This document shows, piece after piece, positions 25,229-34,434 of a DNA stretch of 64,000 nucleotides. A program made the position numbers and the translations under genes. The stretch comes from Acidiphilium sp. C61 (GTDB lineage: Bacteria > Pseudomonadota > Alphaproteobacteria > Acetobacterales > Acetobacteraceae), in contig NZ_CACTIA010000005.1 in the NCBI RefSeq assembly GCF_902712915.1, forward strand, positions 868,001 through 932,000. The letters are read 5' to 3'. Under the pieces are notes generated by a model. That model had not been told where the DNA came from. It saw only the letters and a list, made by a program, of their open reading frames with translations, and searched no databases. Position 1 is the stretch's first letter, and each line of letters opens with the position of its first letter.

Positions 25229-26407
25229 CTACTTGATGATGCCTGCGCTCTGCAGGGTCTGGAACGGATAGACGATCGAGCTGACCACGTTGAGGACCTT
25301 CTGCAGATCGGCCACCGGCGCATTGCTCACATAAATCAGGTCGTCGTTATGCACGGGGAAGGTTTCGGCTGCGAAGAATGTCGCCGGATCGCGCAGATCG
25401 AACTGGAAAATCACCGGCACCTTGCCACGAACCAGCGTCTTCGGCGGCATCGGCCATTTGAGTGCGTCGGGCCTGGCAAAACGGAACAGGAACACCCCTG
25501 CCGGATTGGACCGGTTGTCGTTAAGGCCGCCAGACCTTGCAATCGCCTGGGCGAGCGAGATTCCACTCGCCTCGAAACTGACTTCGGCATTCCGGCCGGC
25601 GGCGCCGAGAATGGTGAAGCTGAGCGGCTGGTACAACGCGGTGACCACGTCGCCACCACGCAGCGGCACGTTTTCCGAAGGATCCTTGAGGATGGTCTCG
25701 AGCGGCAACACCGCAACCTTGCCGTCCCGCGAAAGCTGGATGGAGGTCTTGCTGACCGGCCTCGACACTCCTCCCGCCATCGCAAGCGCCCGCAACAGAC
25801 GCACGCCGCCGGGGGTTACCGGCACTTCCATGCTGCGCCGCACGTCGCCAACAACGGTAATGTCTTGCGTGTTGTTGCTGGCGAGACGCACGATCACCTG
25901 CGGCTCATTCGCCTTGCCTGCCAGCCGTCCGGCGATCCGGGACTCGATCTGCGCAACGGTCAGCCCGGCGACATGGATCGTCCCTGCGAAGGGCACCCGG
26001 ATATCGCCCGCATTGTCCACTGTCTGCGGCGGCAGCGATACGGTACCGGTTCCGCCGCCCGTGAGCCCCATCGCCGTCGCGGTCTGCGAGGTGAACAGCA
26101 CGGCCGGCGGCGCTTCCCAGATGTAGATCGCCAGGACATCCCCGGCCGCAACCTCGTGATCGGCATGCACGGGGCCGGAAAACGATGCCGAGAACCGCGC
26201 CTGTCTTGCCTCCTGCCGCAGGTCGGCAGCGATCCCGTAATTCACCCTGACCAGTTCGATGCCGTGCAACGACGCGGCCGTCGGCGCCGATTCGATCGCC
26301 CCCGTGCGAGGCCCCGCGCTTGGCAGGTATCGCGAGCAACCGGCAAGCCCCAGGCTTGCCCCAATGCCGACCGCCAGGGAAAGGACGCGAAGCGATGAAC
26401 CGATCAT
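25229..26407 (-). CDS. Polysaccharide export outer-membrane lipoprotein (Wza/KpsD family)
   Basis: About 392 residues. The signal ends in the lipobox SLGLAGCSRYL, so the mature protein is lipid-anchored. The polysaccharide export domain is clear (VAAGDVLAIYIWEAPP...DNAGDIRVPFAGTIHVAGLTVAQIESRIAGRL), followed by two SLBB-like beta-grasp units (ITVVGDVRRSMEVPVTPGGVRLLRALAMAGG and FTILGAAGRNAEVSFEASGISLAQAIARSGG). It forms the outer-membrane exit pore for the capsule made by the surrounding genes. The ATG at 26407 precedes the signal; the frame continues upstream without support. It is the only gene of the locus core on the minus strand, divergent from the polyketide synthase. Confidence 0.9.
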   Translation of the reverse strand: MIGSSLRVLSLAVGIGASLGLAGCSRYLPSAGPRTGAIESAPTAASLHGIELVRVNYGIAADLRQEARQARFSASFSGPVHADHEVAAGDVLAIYIWEAPPAVLFTSQTATAMGLTGGGTGTVSLPPQTVDNAGDIRVPFAGTIHVAGLTVAQIESRIAGRLAGKANEPQVIVRLASNNTQDITVVGDVRRSMEVPVTPGGVRLLRALAMAGGVSRPVSKTSIQLSRDGKVAVLPLETILKDPSENVPLRGGDVVTALYQPLSFTILGAAGRNAEVSFEASGISLAQAIARSGGLNDNRSNPAGVFLFRFARPDALKWPMPPKTLVRGKVPVIFQFDLRDPATFFAAETFPVHNDDLIYVSNAPVADLQKVLNVVSSIVYPFQTLQSAGIIK

Positions 26408-26991
26408 ATGCCGATCATTTCCGAGCAAAGGACCGGCTGGACACGGTGATACCATCTGTTCGGCTTCGGCAAGACGACATGATCCCTTCCAACCACCATG
26501 ACTGGTGCAGACGCGCCCCGGTTCTAACCGAACCTCGTTCGCGCGCAAGGGCGGCCGTCGCGAAAAGGGAAATGTGCCAGGCAAAACAACATGCGGTCGT
26601 CCCTCGCAGTTCACGGGCGATTTCAGATCGAGGCATGCTGGTCAGATATCGGTGTCTCCGACATTCCTGTTGAAATCGAGTGCCACCGGATTGAAACACG
26701 GGGACCCGGCTATTGTGCCGCCAGGCGCCGGTATGGCGGCGGCGGCCTGAGAGGGGAAGGAGGAGGGCCCTGCGTCGCCACAATGCTGACCCGCACCACA
26801 AACATGATCGTGAGATACCGTTGCCGTTTGTTTTCGGTTGTCCCATTGCTGTCTTGGCCTGATGCCAGGATATAGGCTATAGACGTAGATGTTTTCCCGT
26901 CTAAAACAAAGAAAATCGTCTCACTATAAGAGAAGTCGCGTTTTTTAAACACTTTCACGGGCGTATCACAATTGAGTTCAAGACTTCGAGA
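26408..26991. promoter_or_regulatory. Long divergent intergenic region between export pore and polyketide synthase
   Basis: This is 584 bases with no supported gene. The half next to the export gene is G+C-rich; from about 26865 to 26990 it becomes A/T-rich, with GGATATAGGCTATAGACG (26868-26885) and a -10-like TATAAG (about 26924-26930) upstream of the polyketide synthase. Promoters in both directions must lie here, but I cannot fix them. Confidence 0.35.
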
Positions 26992-29900
26992 ATGCGGGCC
27001 GTAGTTTCCGAGACCTCGCCGATTGCGATCGTCGGTATGTCGCTGCGCTTGCCCGGTGGAATTTGCAGCGCCGACGATCTGTGGCGCGCGCTCTGCGACG
27101 GTCGCGATCTTGTGACCGAAATCGGGGACGATCGTTGGCCGGTCGGGCTGTTGACGCACCCGAGGCGCAACGAACCGGGCCGCAGCATCACCTTCAATGC
27201 CGGGGTGATCGAGCGCATCGGCGCGTTCGATGCGCAATTTTTCGGCATTTCGCCGCGCGAAGCGGAATTGATGGACCCGCAGCAGCGGCTCCTGCTCGAA
27301 CTCGCCTGGGAGGCGTTAGAGGATGCCGGCATTCCGCCCTCGCGCATGGCGGGGACCGACTGCGCGGTGTATCTCGGGATATCCGGGCTGGACCATGGCG
27401 TTCGACTGGTTGACGACCTCGCGACACTGACAGCGCACACCATGACCGGCAACACGATGAGCGTTGCCGCAAACCGCATCTCCTACGTGATGGACCTGCG
27501 CGGGCCGAGCGTTGCGGTCGATACCGCGTGTTCGTCATCGCTGGTCGCGCTGCATCATGCATGCCTTGCCCTGAGGACCGGCGAGGCCGGGACGGCGCTC
27601 GTCGGCGGTGTCAATCTTCTCCTCCATCCCTACCCTTTCATCGGTTTCACCAAAGCCTCGATGCTTTCGGCCAGCGGCCGCTGCCGTTCGTTTGCCGAGG
27701 GCGGGGATGGCTATGTCCGTGCCGAGGGCGGCGGCATGTTCGTGCTCAAGCCGTTGGCCGCGGCAGAGCGGGATGGAGACCGGATTCTCGGCGTCATCCG
27801 CGCAACCGGCGTCAATACCGATGGCGCACGCAAGACCGGCCTGACCATTCCGAGCGGAGAGGCCCAGCAGGAACTGATGAGTCGGGTGCTCGCCGAGAGC
27901 GGTCTGGCGGCTTCGGACATCGATTATCTCGAAGCCCACGGCACCGGCACGAAGGTCGGCGACCCGATCGAGGCGGCCGCAATCGGCAGGGTCTACGGGC
28001 AGAAGCGAAACGGCGCCCTGCCCATCGGCTCGGTCAAGAGCAATCTGGGCCATATGGAGGCAGCGGCCGGCGTTGCCGGCCTCGCCAAGGCGCTGCTTGT
28101 GGCAAGGCATGGCGCCGTTCCGCCCACCCTGCATGCGGAGACGCTGAACCGGGCGATCGATTTCGAGGGACTCGGGATCGACGTGGTCCGCCGGCGACAG
28201 GCGCTCCCTTCGGTCGGCTCAAGGCGGGTCGCGGTCAATTCCTTCGGCTTCGGCGGCGTGAATGGCCATGCGATCATCGAAGTGGGCGAGGACGCGCGCG
28301 TCGAGGCCACGATGCCGACAGAAGGGCAGGCCCAGCCGCTGGTCCTCTCGGCACAGGATCCAGCCGCGTTGCGGGCGCTGGCCGGACACTATGCCGAATG
28401 CCTGAAGGCGGCGCCGGATCGCGGCAGCATTGCCCATGCCGCCTGGACTCGGCGCGACTGGCTCCGCGAACGGCTGGCCATCGTCGATGTCGAGGACGAG
28501 GACCAGCGCGCCGCCCTGCTGGCCTTCTCATCCGGCGAGGACTCTCCCGGCGTGGTCCGCGCCACCGCGCTCGCCCGTCCGGCCAGGACGGCCTTCATCT
28601 ATTCCGGCAACGGCGCGCAATGGACCGGGATGGGCCGCCGGCTGCTGCGCGACTGGCCGGCATTCGCCCGCGATGTTGCCGACATCGCTTCATTGGTAAG
28701 GCAGATGGGCGGACCTGACATACTGGCAGCCCTCGCCGCGGATGAGACCTCGTTGTTCGAGGATACCGCGATTGCCCAGCCTGCGCTGTTTGCCGTGCAA
28801 GTCGCGGCGACGAACCGGCTGCGCGATCTTGGCATCGCCGCCGAAGCCGCCATGGGGCACAGCGTTGGCGAGATCGCCGCGGCATGGGCTGCCGGCGCGC
28901 TGGGGATCGAGGCGGCCTGCCGCGTGATCGTCGCCCGCAGCCAGGCGCAGGCGCTGACCCGCGGCACCGGCAGGATGGCAGCCGCGGCGCTCGGTATCGC
29001 GGCGATGCGCGCCCGGCTTGCCGAACTCGGTCTTGCCGAGGAGATCGAGATCGCCGCCGAGAACAGCCCCGGCAACGTCACGGTCACCGGCAGCGTCGAA
29101 TCCCTCGAAATCCTTGCCGGGGCGATGGGTGACACATTCTACCGGCTGCTCGATCTCGATTACGGGTTCCACAGCAGCCGGATGGATCCGATTCGGGACA
29201 GATTGCTGACCGATCTGGAGACGCTGAAACCGGGCGCGGCAGAGGCGGGATTCTATTCCAGCGTCACCGGTACCAAGCTCGACGCAGCGGAGCTTGGTGC
29301 GGAATACTGGTGGCGCAACGTGCGCGAACCCGTGCGCTTCGGCCCCGCCATGGCAGCACTTTGCGCCGACGGTTTTCGTATCTTCATCGAAATTGGCCCG
29401 CAGGCGATCCTGCAACGCTACATCGCGGAGTCGCTCGACGCCGCCGGCACCGAGGGAACCGCCATCGCCATAGCGCCTCGTCGGGACGACACGGCGCAAG
29501 CCCTGCGGATCGCGGCATTGCGGGCGACGCTGTCCGGCGCAACGACGAACCTGGCGGCCTATTTCCCGACGACGCCGGCCCCGCACGTCCCCCTGCCCGC
29601 CTATCCCTGGCAGCGCGAGGATTTCCGCATTTCCGCGACGACTGAGCGATTCGGCCTGTTCGACCGTATCGCCATCCACCCCCTGCTCGGCTACCGGCTA
29701 CGCGATCTGCCGGCGGGCTGGGAAGTCCAGCTCGATCCGGCGACACTGCCGATGCTGGCGGATCATCGGGTGGGCGATGCGGTGGTGCTGCCCGGCGCGG
29801 CCTATCTCGAAATGGCGCTGGCCGCCGCCCGGGAATGGTATGGTGCGGGCGGGCAGATCGTCGAGGAACTCGACATCCTGGCGCCCGTCGCTTTCGATGG

Positions 29901-32900
29901 CGAACATGGACGCACATTGAGGCTGACCTTTTCGCCCGCGGATCTGCGTTTCCGGATCGAGGGACGGCAACGCCTTGCCGATACACCGTGGACCCTGCAC
30001 GCCCAGGGACGACTTCTCGGCGCACCCACATCTCCCGCCGTGCCCGCCATTGAAGCGCCTGGACAGGGGAGTGCGACGATCGAGGGGGCTGCGCATTACG
30101 CACATGCCCGGTCGATCGGCCTTCAATATGGTCCAGCCTTCCGCGGCATCTTGGATATCGCCGTGGAGGGGCAGGTTCTGCGCGCCCGCCTCGCCTGGGC
30201 CGAGGACGCAACGGCGCAGGATGGCTTTATCCTGCATCCAGCCATCGTCGATCAATGCTTTCAGTCGGTGCTTGGCTGGCTTGCCGGCGACGAGCGCGGC
30301 GCGGCGCGGGATATGGCATTCCTGCCCGTCGGTCTTGGCCGGGTTACCGTGCAGCCCGGCGGCGGGCCGGCCGTCGAAATCCGCGCGCTTCTCCTGCGGG
30401 CCGGCCAGCGTTCCGCCGCGGCCGACTTCGAGCTGTTCGACGCCGCCGGCATTCTCGTTGCCCGCATCGAATCCGCCCGGTTCCGCGCCGCTCCGCTCGG
30501 TAACGGCGCATCGCTTCCCGGATTCTGGATCGGTAGGCCGCATCTCGCCCCCCTGCCCGGCGACACGTTTCCCCTGCCGGCGCTGCGGCCGATCGCCGAG
30601 ACGCTGCTGGCCGCCGCACAAGGAGCCGAAAATCCGGAGGCAGAGCGATATTTCGCCGAGACGGCAGCACTTTTCGAAATGCTCCCGGTTGCCTTTCTGC
30701 GCGATGCGATCGCGGCCGGCGGGCCGGGCTGCATTGACGCCTGGCGTCAGGGGCAGCCGTTCCAGCGCTGGCTTTCGCATCTGGCCGAGGATGAGGGCCT
30801 GGCGGGTGAAGATAGCACCGCCGACGACATCCCCCCCACCATGTCGATCTGGGCGTCTGTCCTGGCCGACTGCCCGGTTCTGGCACCCGAGCTTCTGCGG
30901 ATCGGCCGGATCGGGCAGATGCTTGCTGCCGACCCGATGATCGATCCCGCCCAGATCGCAGCAGAGATCGGACCGCCACCGGACGAGAGCCGCAGCCCGG
31001 TTCGTGCCATCGCCAACCGCAGGATTGTGGAGACGGTGGAGCGCCTGATGGCCGGTTGGCCGGAAGGACGGCCGGTGCGGATTCTTGATATCGGTTCGGC
31101 AGAGGAGACGATGCTGATCCGCTTGCGCCCGGTGCTTCCGGCGCATGACCTGAAATACGTGATCGCGCGGGCCGATGACGATCTGCGGGCACGGCTCGAA
31201 CATGATCATGGCGGCGAGGACGTCCGCGTCATTGCGCTTGACGCGCTCGATTTCAGCCTGCTGCGAGATGCCGAGACGACGGCCGGCTTCGACATTGTTG
31301 TGGTTCATCATGCGCTGCATGAAGCCCCCCGCCCGGCGCATGCCCTGCGCGAACTGCGCGGGTGCCTTGCCCTCGACGGCGTGTTGATCCTGGCAGGCCG
31401 GTCTCCCGACCGTGTCAGCGATTTCTCGCACGGGATCGAGGATCGCTGGTGGCACGACGCCTCCGGCGAGATACAGGGCAGCCTCGTGCCGCCGCAGGAC
31501 TGGCTTGGCACGCTGGATGACATGGGCTGGACCGAGCTTTGCCTGCTGCCCGATACGGCGGGGGCTCCTCTCGGCCTTGGCAGTTTCGTCATCCTGGCAC
31601 GTCCGTCGCCACGCGGCGAAGCGCCGTCAGCTTCCCGCGATGATGCCTGCTGGATCATTCCAGACCCGGTTGCTCCGGCCTGGATACCCCTCGCCGACGC
31701 GCTTGCCGAGGCGCTGGGCGCGGCCGGGCAGGCCGTGGACAGGGACCCGCTGTTGCCACCCGGCGATCACTACGTGCTGTTCCCAGCCGAACCGGACAAG
31801 CTCCCCGACGCCGCATCGCTCGCGCAGGCGTGCGACCGGTTGCGAGAGCAGCTGCTTTCCATCGCGCGTCATGCGCCCGAGGCGCGGGTCTGGATCGTGA
31901 CCAGCGGCGGCGCGCTGCACGGTGAAACCGGTCTGAACCCGCCAACGGCCGGCGGTGCCGCGATCTGGGCATTGTGCCGGACAGCTGCCAACGAGTTGCA
32001 TCCCCTGCGCATCTCGCTGATCGACCTGCCGGATGCGGATGCCGGGCTGGCACCGCGCCTGTTGCGCGAGGTGCTGGAGAACCGGGATGAGCCCGAGATC
32101 GTGCTGACGCCCGGCTCCCGCCTCGCACTTCGGATGGAGCCGGTCGATCCTGCGAGCCTCGGTATTCCGCTGGCCGGCGACCATGGCTGGCGGCTGGATT
32201 TCAGCCTGCCCGGGCAGCTCCGCAACCTGCAATGGCGCCCCTCTGCCAGGCGGGAGCTGCGGCCTGGCGAAGTCGAGATCGAGGCGCGGGCGGCGGGACT
32301 GAATTTCCGCGACGTGTTGTACGCGATGGGCCTGCTCGGCGACGAAGCCCTGGAGAATGGGTTCGCCGGCGCAACCCTCGGGCTCGAAGTGGCCGGGCGG
32401 ATCAGCCGGTGTGGACGGGACGTCGTCGACCTCGCGCCGGGGGATGACGTGCTCGCCTTCGCGGGCGGCAGCTTCGCCAGCCATGTGATCGTTCCTGCCC
32501 GCGCCGTGGCGCGCAAGCCCGCACGATGGACCCATGCCGAAGCGGCGACGGTGCCGACGGTGTTCTTCACGGTCTGGTATGCGCTCGCGCATCTGGCGCG
32601 TCTCGGCCGGGGCGAGCGGATCCTGATCCATGGCGCGGCGGGTGGGGTCGGGCTGGCGGCAATCCAGATTGCGCGCCATCTCGGCGCCGAGATTTTCGCG
32701 AGTGCCGGAAGTGCTGCGAAACGGGCTTTCGTGGAGTTGCTCGGGGCGGATCACGTCATCGATTCGCGCGATCCACATTTCGATCAGGCCATTCTCGACC
32801 TGACCAGTGGCGAAGGTGTGGATGTCGTCCTCAACTCGCTGGCGGGCGAGGCCATCCAGCGCAACCTGCGCGCGCTGCGGCCCTTCGGCCGGTTCATCGA

Positions 32901-34434
32901 ACTCGGCAAGCGTGATTTTTACGAGAATACCGCGATCGGGCTGAGGCCGTTCCGTAACAATATCAGCTATTTCGGCGTCGATGCCGACCAGCTGATGAAG
33001 GTTCGGCCCGAATTGTCCACGCAGATTTTCCGCGACGTCATGCAGCTTTTCGCCGACGGGACACTGAGCCCGCTGCCGCACCGGATTTTCGCCGCGGACG
33101 AGATCGTCGAGGCGTTCCGGCACATGCAGCAGGCAAGGCAGATCGGCAAGATCGTGATCGATCTGGCGACGCCGCCGCGCGACATAAGCCCGGCCGCGCC
33201 ACCGCCCCGCATGGCCCTCGATCCCGATGCGACCTATCTCGTCACCGGCGGACTGTCCGGTTTCGGCCATGCCTGCGCACTGTGGCTGGCCGAGCGCGGC
33301 GCCCGTCATATCGTGCTGCTCAGCCGCCAGGGCCCTGCTGCGCGCGACGCCGAGGAGAGGCTTGCCGCCCTGCGCGCGCGCGGCGCACATTCCATCGCGC
33401 TGGCGGCCGATGTGACCGATCGGGAGTCGCTTGCCGCCGCTTTGCGCTCGATAGCCGCGACCATGCCGCCGCTCCGCGGGATCGTTCATGCCGCGATGGT
33501 GCTCGACGATGCGTTGCTCGGCAATCTCGACGCCAGCCGGTTCGCCAGCGTTCTTGCGCCGAAACTCGACGGCGCGCGGCACCTGCACGAACTGACGCGG
33601 TCGATGCCGATCGACCTGTTCGTGCTGTTCTCGTCGGCGACCACGCTGCTGGGCAACCCCGGTCAGGCGAATTACGTCGCGGCGAACGGCGCGATCGAGG
33701 CGCTCGCTCTGCAACGCCGGCGCGAGGGTTTGGCCGCCTGCGCGGTAGCATGGGGGCCGATCGGCGATGTCGGCGTGCTGACCGACAATGCACTGGCGCG
33801 TGAGGCGCTGGAAACGCGGCTGGGCGTCGCCCCTCTCGCCGCCGCCAGCGCGCTCGCGCGGCTAGACCTGATCCTTGGCAGCCACCGGACCGGACTCGCG
33901 GTCATGGATATCGACGGCGCAGCGCTTCACCGCGCCCTGCCCGCGGCCCAGAGCCGCTTTTTCGACGAACTCCGTCGCCGTTTTGGCAAGGGAGACGCCA
34001 CCGCGGACGGCGATGATTTCCGCACCCGGCTCCGCGCCCTGCCGCGGGCGGAAGCGCGGATCGAACTGGTGACGGCACTGGCCGCGGAAATCGCCGCGAT
34101 TCTTCGACTGCCGCCAGACCGGATCGCCCCCACCCAGTCCGTGCTGGAACTCGGGATGGACTCGCTCATGGCGGTGGAGCTATCGCTCGCACTGGAAAAG
34201 CGCTTCGGGGTCAGCGTTCCCCCCATGCTGATCAACGAGAATCCCAGCATCGACCGCATTGCCGAACGGGTGCTTGACGGTATTGTCGGCAGCGCCGAGA
34301 CCGCGGACGCGGTGACCGAACTGGTTCGGGTCATGGCAGCGAGCCATGCCGAGACCGACCAGGATATCAAGATCGACGTGCTCGCCGCACGAGTGCGCGA
34401 AGCCGCGGGCGGCGGGAAGGGATTGGCACCATGA
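26992..34434 (+). CDS. Type I highly reducing polyketide synthase of the capsule locus (RkpA/WcbR-like)
   Basis: 2,480 residues. Domains in order: ketosynthase about 8-430 (Cys180 in VDTACSSSL, His316, His354); acyltransferase about 530-830 (Ser624 in GHSVGE); dehydratase about 895-1180 (His925, Asp1087); a methyltransferase-like region about 1330-1530 whose SAM motif is degenerate (ILDIGSAEETML at 1364); enoyl reductase about 1742-2055 (GAAGGVGLAA near 1881); ketoreductase about 2080-2260 (Tyr2228); acyl carrier protein about 2360-2430 (Ser2391 in MDSLM). It has no thioesterase. The chain is probably released by the alpha-oxoamine synthase encoded next, which overlaps it by ATGA. Large synthases of this kind occur in the rkp capsule locus of Sinorhizobium and the wcb locus of Burkholderia. 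Product and extender unit are unknown. Confidence 0.88.
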   Translation: MRAVVSETSPIAIVGMSLRLPGGICSADDLWRALCDGRDLVTEIGDDRWPVGLLTHPRRNEPGRSITFNAGVIERIGAFDAQFFGISPREAELMDPQQRLLLELAWEALEDAGIPPSRMAGTDCAVYLGISGLDHGVRLVDDLATLTAHTMTGNTMSVAANRISYVMDLRGPSVAVDTACSSSLVALHHACLALRTGEAGTALVGGVNLLLHPYPFIGFTKASMLSASGRCRSFAEGGDGYVRAEGGGMFVLKPLAAAERDGDRILGVIRATGVNTDGARKTGLTIPSGEAQQELMSRVLAESGLAASDIDYLEAHGTGTKVGDPIEAAAIGRVYGQKRNGALPIGSVKSNLGHMEAAAGVAGLAKALLVARHGAVPPTLHAETLNRAIDFEGLGIDVVRRRQALPSVGSRRVAVNSFGFGGVNGHAIIEVGEDARVEATMPTEGQAQPLVLSAQDPAALRALAGHYAECLKAAPDRGSIAHAAWTRRDWLRERLAIVDVEDEDQRAALLAFSSGEDSPGVVRATALARPARTAFIYSGNGAQWTGMGRRLLRDWPAFARDVADIASLVRQMGGPDILAALAADETSLFEDTAIAQPALFAVQVAATNRLRDLGIAAEAAMGHSVGEIAAAWAAGALGIEAACRVIVARSQAQALTRGTGRMAAAALGIAAMRARLAELGLAEEIEIAAENSPGNVTVTGSVESLEILAGAMGDTFYRLLDLDYGFHSSRMDPIRDRLLTDLETLKPGAAEAGFYSSVTGTKLDAAELGAEYWWRNVREPVRFGPAMAALCADGFRIFIEIGPQAILQRYIAESLDAAGTEGTAIAIAPRRDDTAQALRIAALRATLSGATTNLAAYFPTTPAPHVPLPAYPWQREDFRISATTERFGLFDRIAIHPLLGYRLRDLPAGWEVQLDPATLPMLADHRVGDAVVLPGAAYLEMALAAAREWYGAGGQIVEELDILAPVAFDGEHGRTLRLTFSPADLRFRIEGRQRLADTPWTLHAQGRLLGAPTSPAVPAIEAPGQGSATIEGAAHYAHARSIGLQYGPAFRGILDIAVEGQVLRARLAWAEDATAQDGFILHPAIVDQCFQSVLGWLAGDERGAARDMAFLPVGLGRVTVQPGGGPAVEIRALLLRAGQRSAAADFELFDAAGILVARIESARFRAAPLGNGASLPGFWIGRPHLAPLPGDTFPLPALRPIAETLLAAAQGAENPEAERYFAETAALFEMLPVAFLRDAIAAGGPGCIDAWRQGQPFQRWLSHLAEDEGLAGEDSTADDIPPTMSIWASVLADCPVLAPELLRIGRIGQMLAADPMIDPAQIAAEIGPPPDESRSPVRAIANRRIVETVERLMAGWPEGRPVRILDIGSAEETMLIRLRPVLPAHDLKYVIARADDDLRARLEHDHGGEDVRVIALDALDFSLLRDAETTAGFDIVVVHHALHEAPRPAHALRELRGCLALDGVLILAGRSPDRVSDFSHGIEDRWWHDASGEIQGSLVPPQDWLGTLDDMGWTELCLLPDTAGAPLGLGSFVILARPSPRGEAPSASRDDACWIIPDPVAPAWIPLADALAEALGAAGQAVDRDPLLPPGDHYVLFPAEPDKLPDAASLAQACDRLREQLLSIARHAPEARVWIVTSGGALHGETGLNPPTAGGAAIWALCRTAANELHPLRISLIDLPDADAGLAPRLLREVLENRDEPEIVLTPGSRLALRMEPVDPASLGIPLAGDHGWRLDFSLPGQLRNLQWRPSARRELRPGEVEIEARAAGLNFRDVLYAMGLLGDEALENGFAGATLGLEVAGRISRCGRDVVDLAPGDDVLAFAGGSFASHVIVPARAVARKPARWTHAEAATVPTVFFTVWYALAHLARLGRGERILIHGAAGGVGLAAIQIARHLGAEIFASAGSAAKRAFVELLGADHVIDSRDPHFDQAILDLTSGEGVDVVLNSLAGEAIQRNLRALRPFGRFIELGKRDFYENTAIGLRPFRNNISYFGVDADQLMKVRPELSTQIFRDVMQLFADGTLSPLPHRIFAADEIVEAFRHMQQARQIGKIVIDLATPPRDISPAAPPPRMALDPDATYLVTGGLSGFGHACALWLAERGARHIVLLSRQGPAARDAEERLAALRARGAHSIALAADVTDRESLAAALRSIAATMPPLRGIVHAAMVLDDALLGNLDASRFASVLAPKLDGARHLHELTRSMPIDLFVLFSSATTLLGNPGQANYVAANGAIEALALQRRREGLAACAVAWGPIGDVGVLTDNALAREALETRLGVAPLAAASALARLDLILGSHRTGLAVMDIDGAALHRALPAAQSRFFDELRRRFGKGDATADGDDFRTRLRALPRAEARIELVTALAAEIAAILRLPPDRIAPTQSVLELGMDSLMAVELSLALEKRFGVSVPPMLINENPSIDRIAERVLDGIVGSAETADAVTELVRVMAASHAETDQDIKIDVLAARVREAAGGGKGLAP

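Noticed and set aside
26415..26846. A 143-codon minus-strand frame in the gap upstream of the polyketide synthase
   Set aside because: No signal, no domain, and it overlaps the leader of the export-pore gene; composition fits non-coding shadow.
31627..33714. A 695-codon minus-strand open frame inside the polyketide synthase
   Set aside because: Antisense to ER and KR domains with all catalytic motifs; no start signal and no recognisable protein features.
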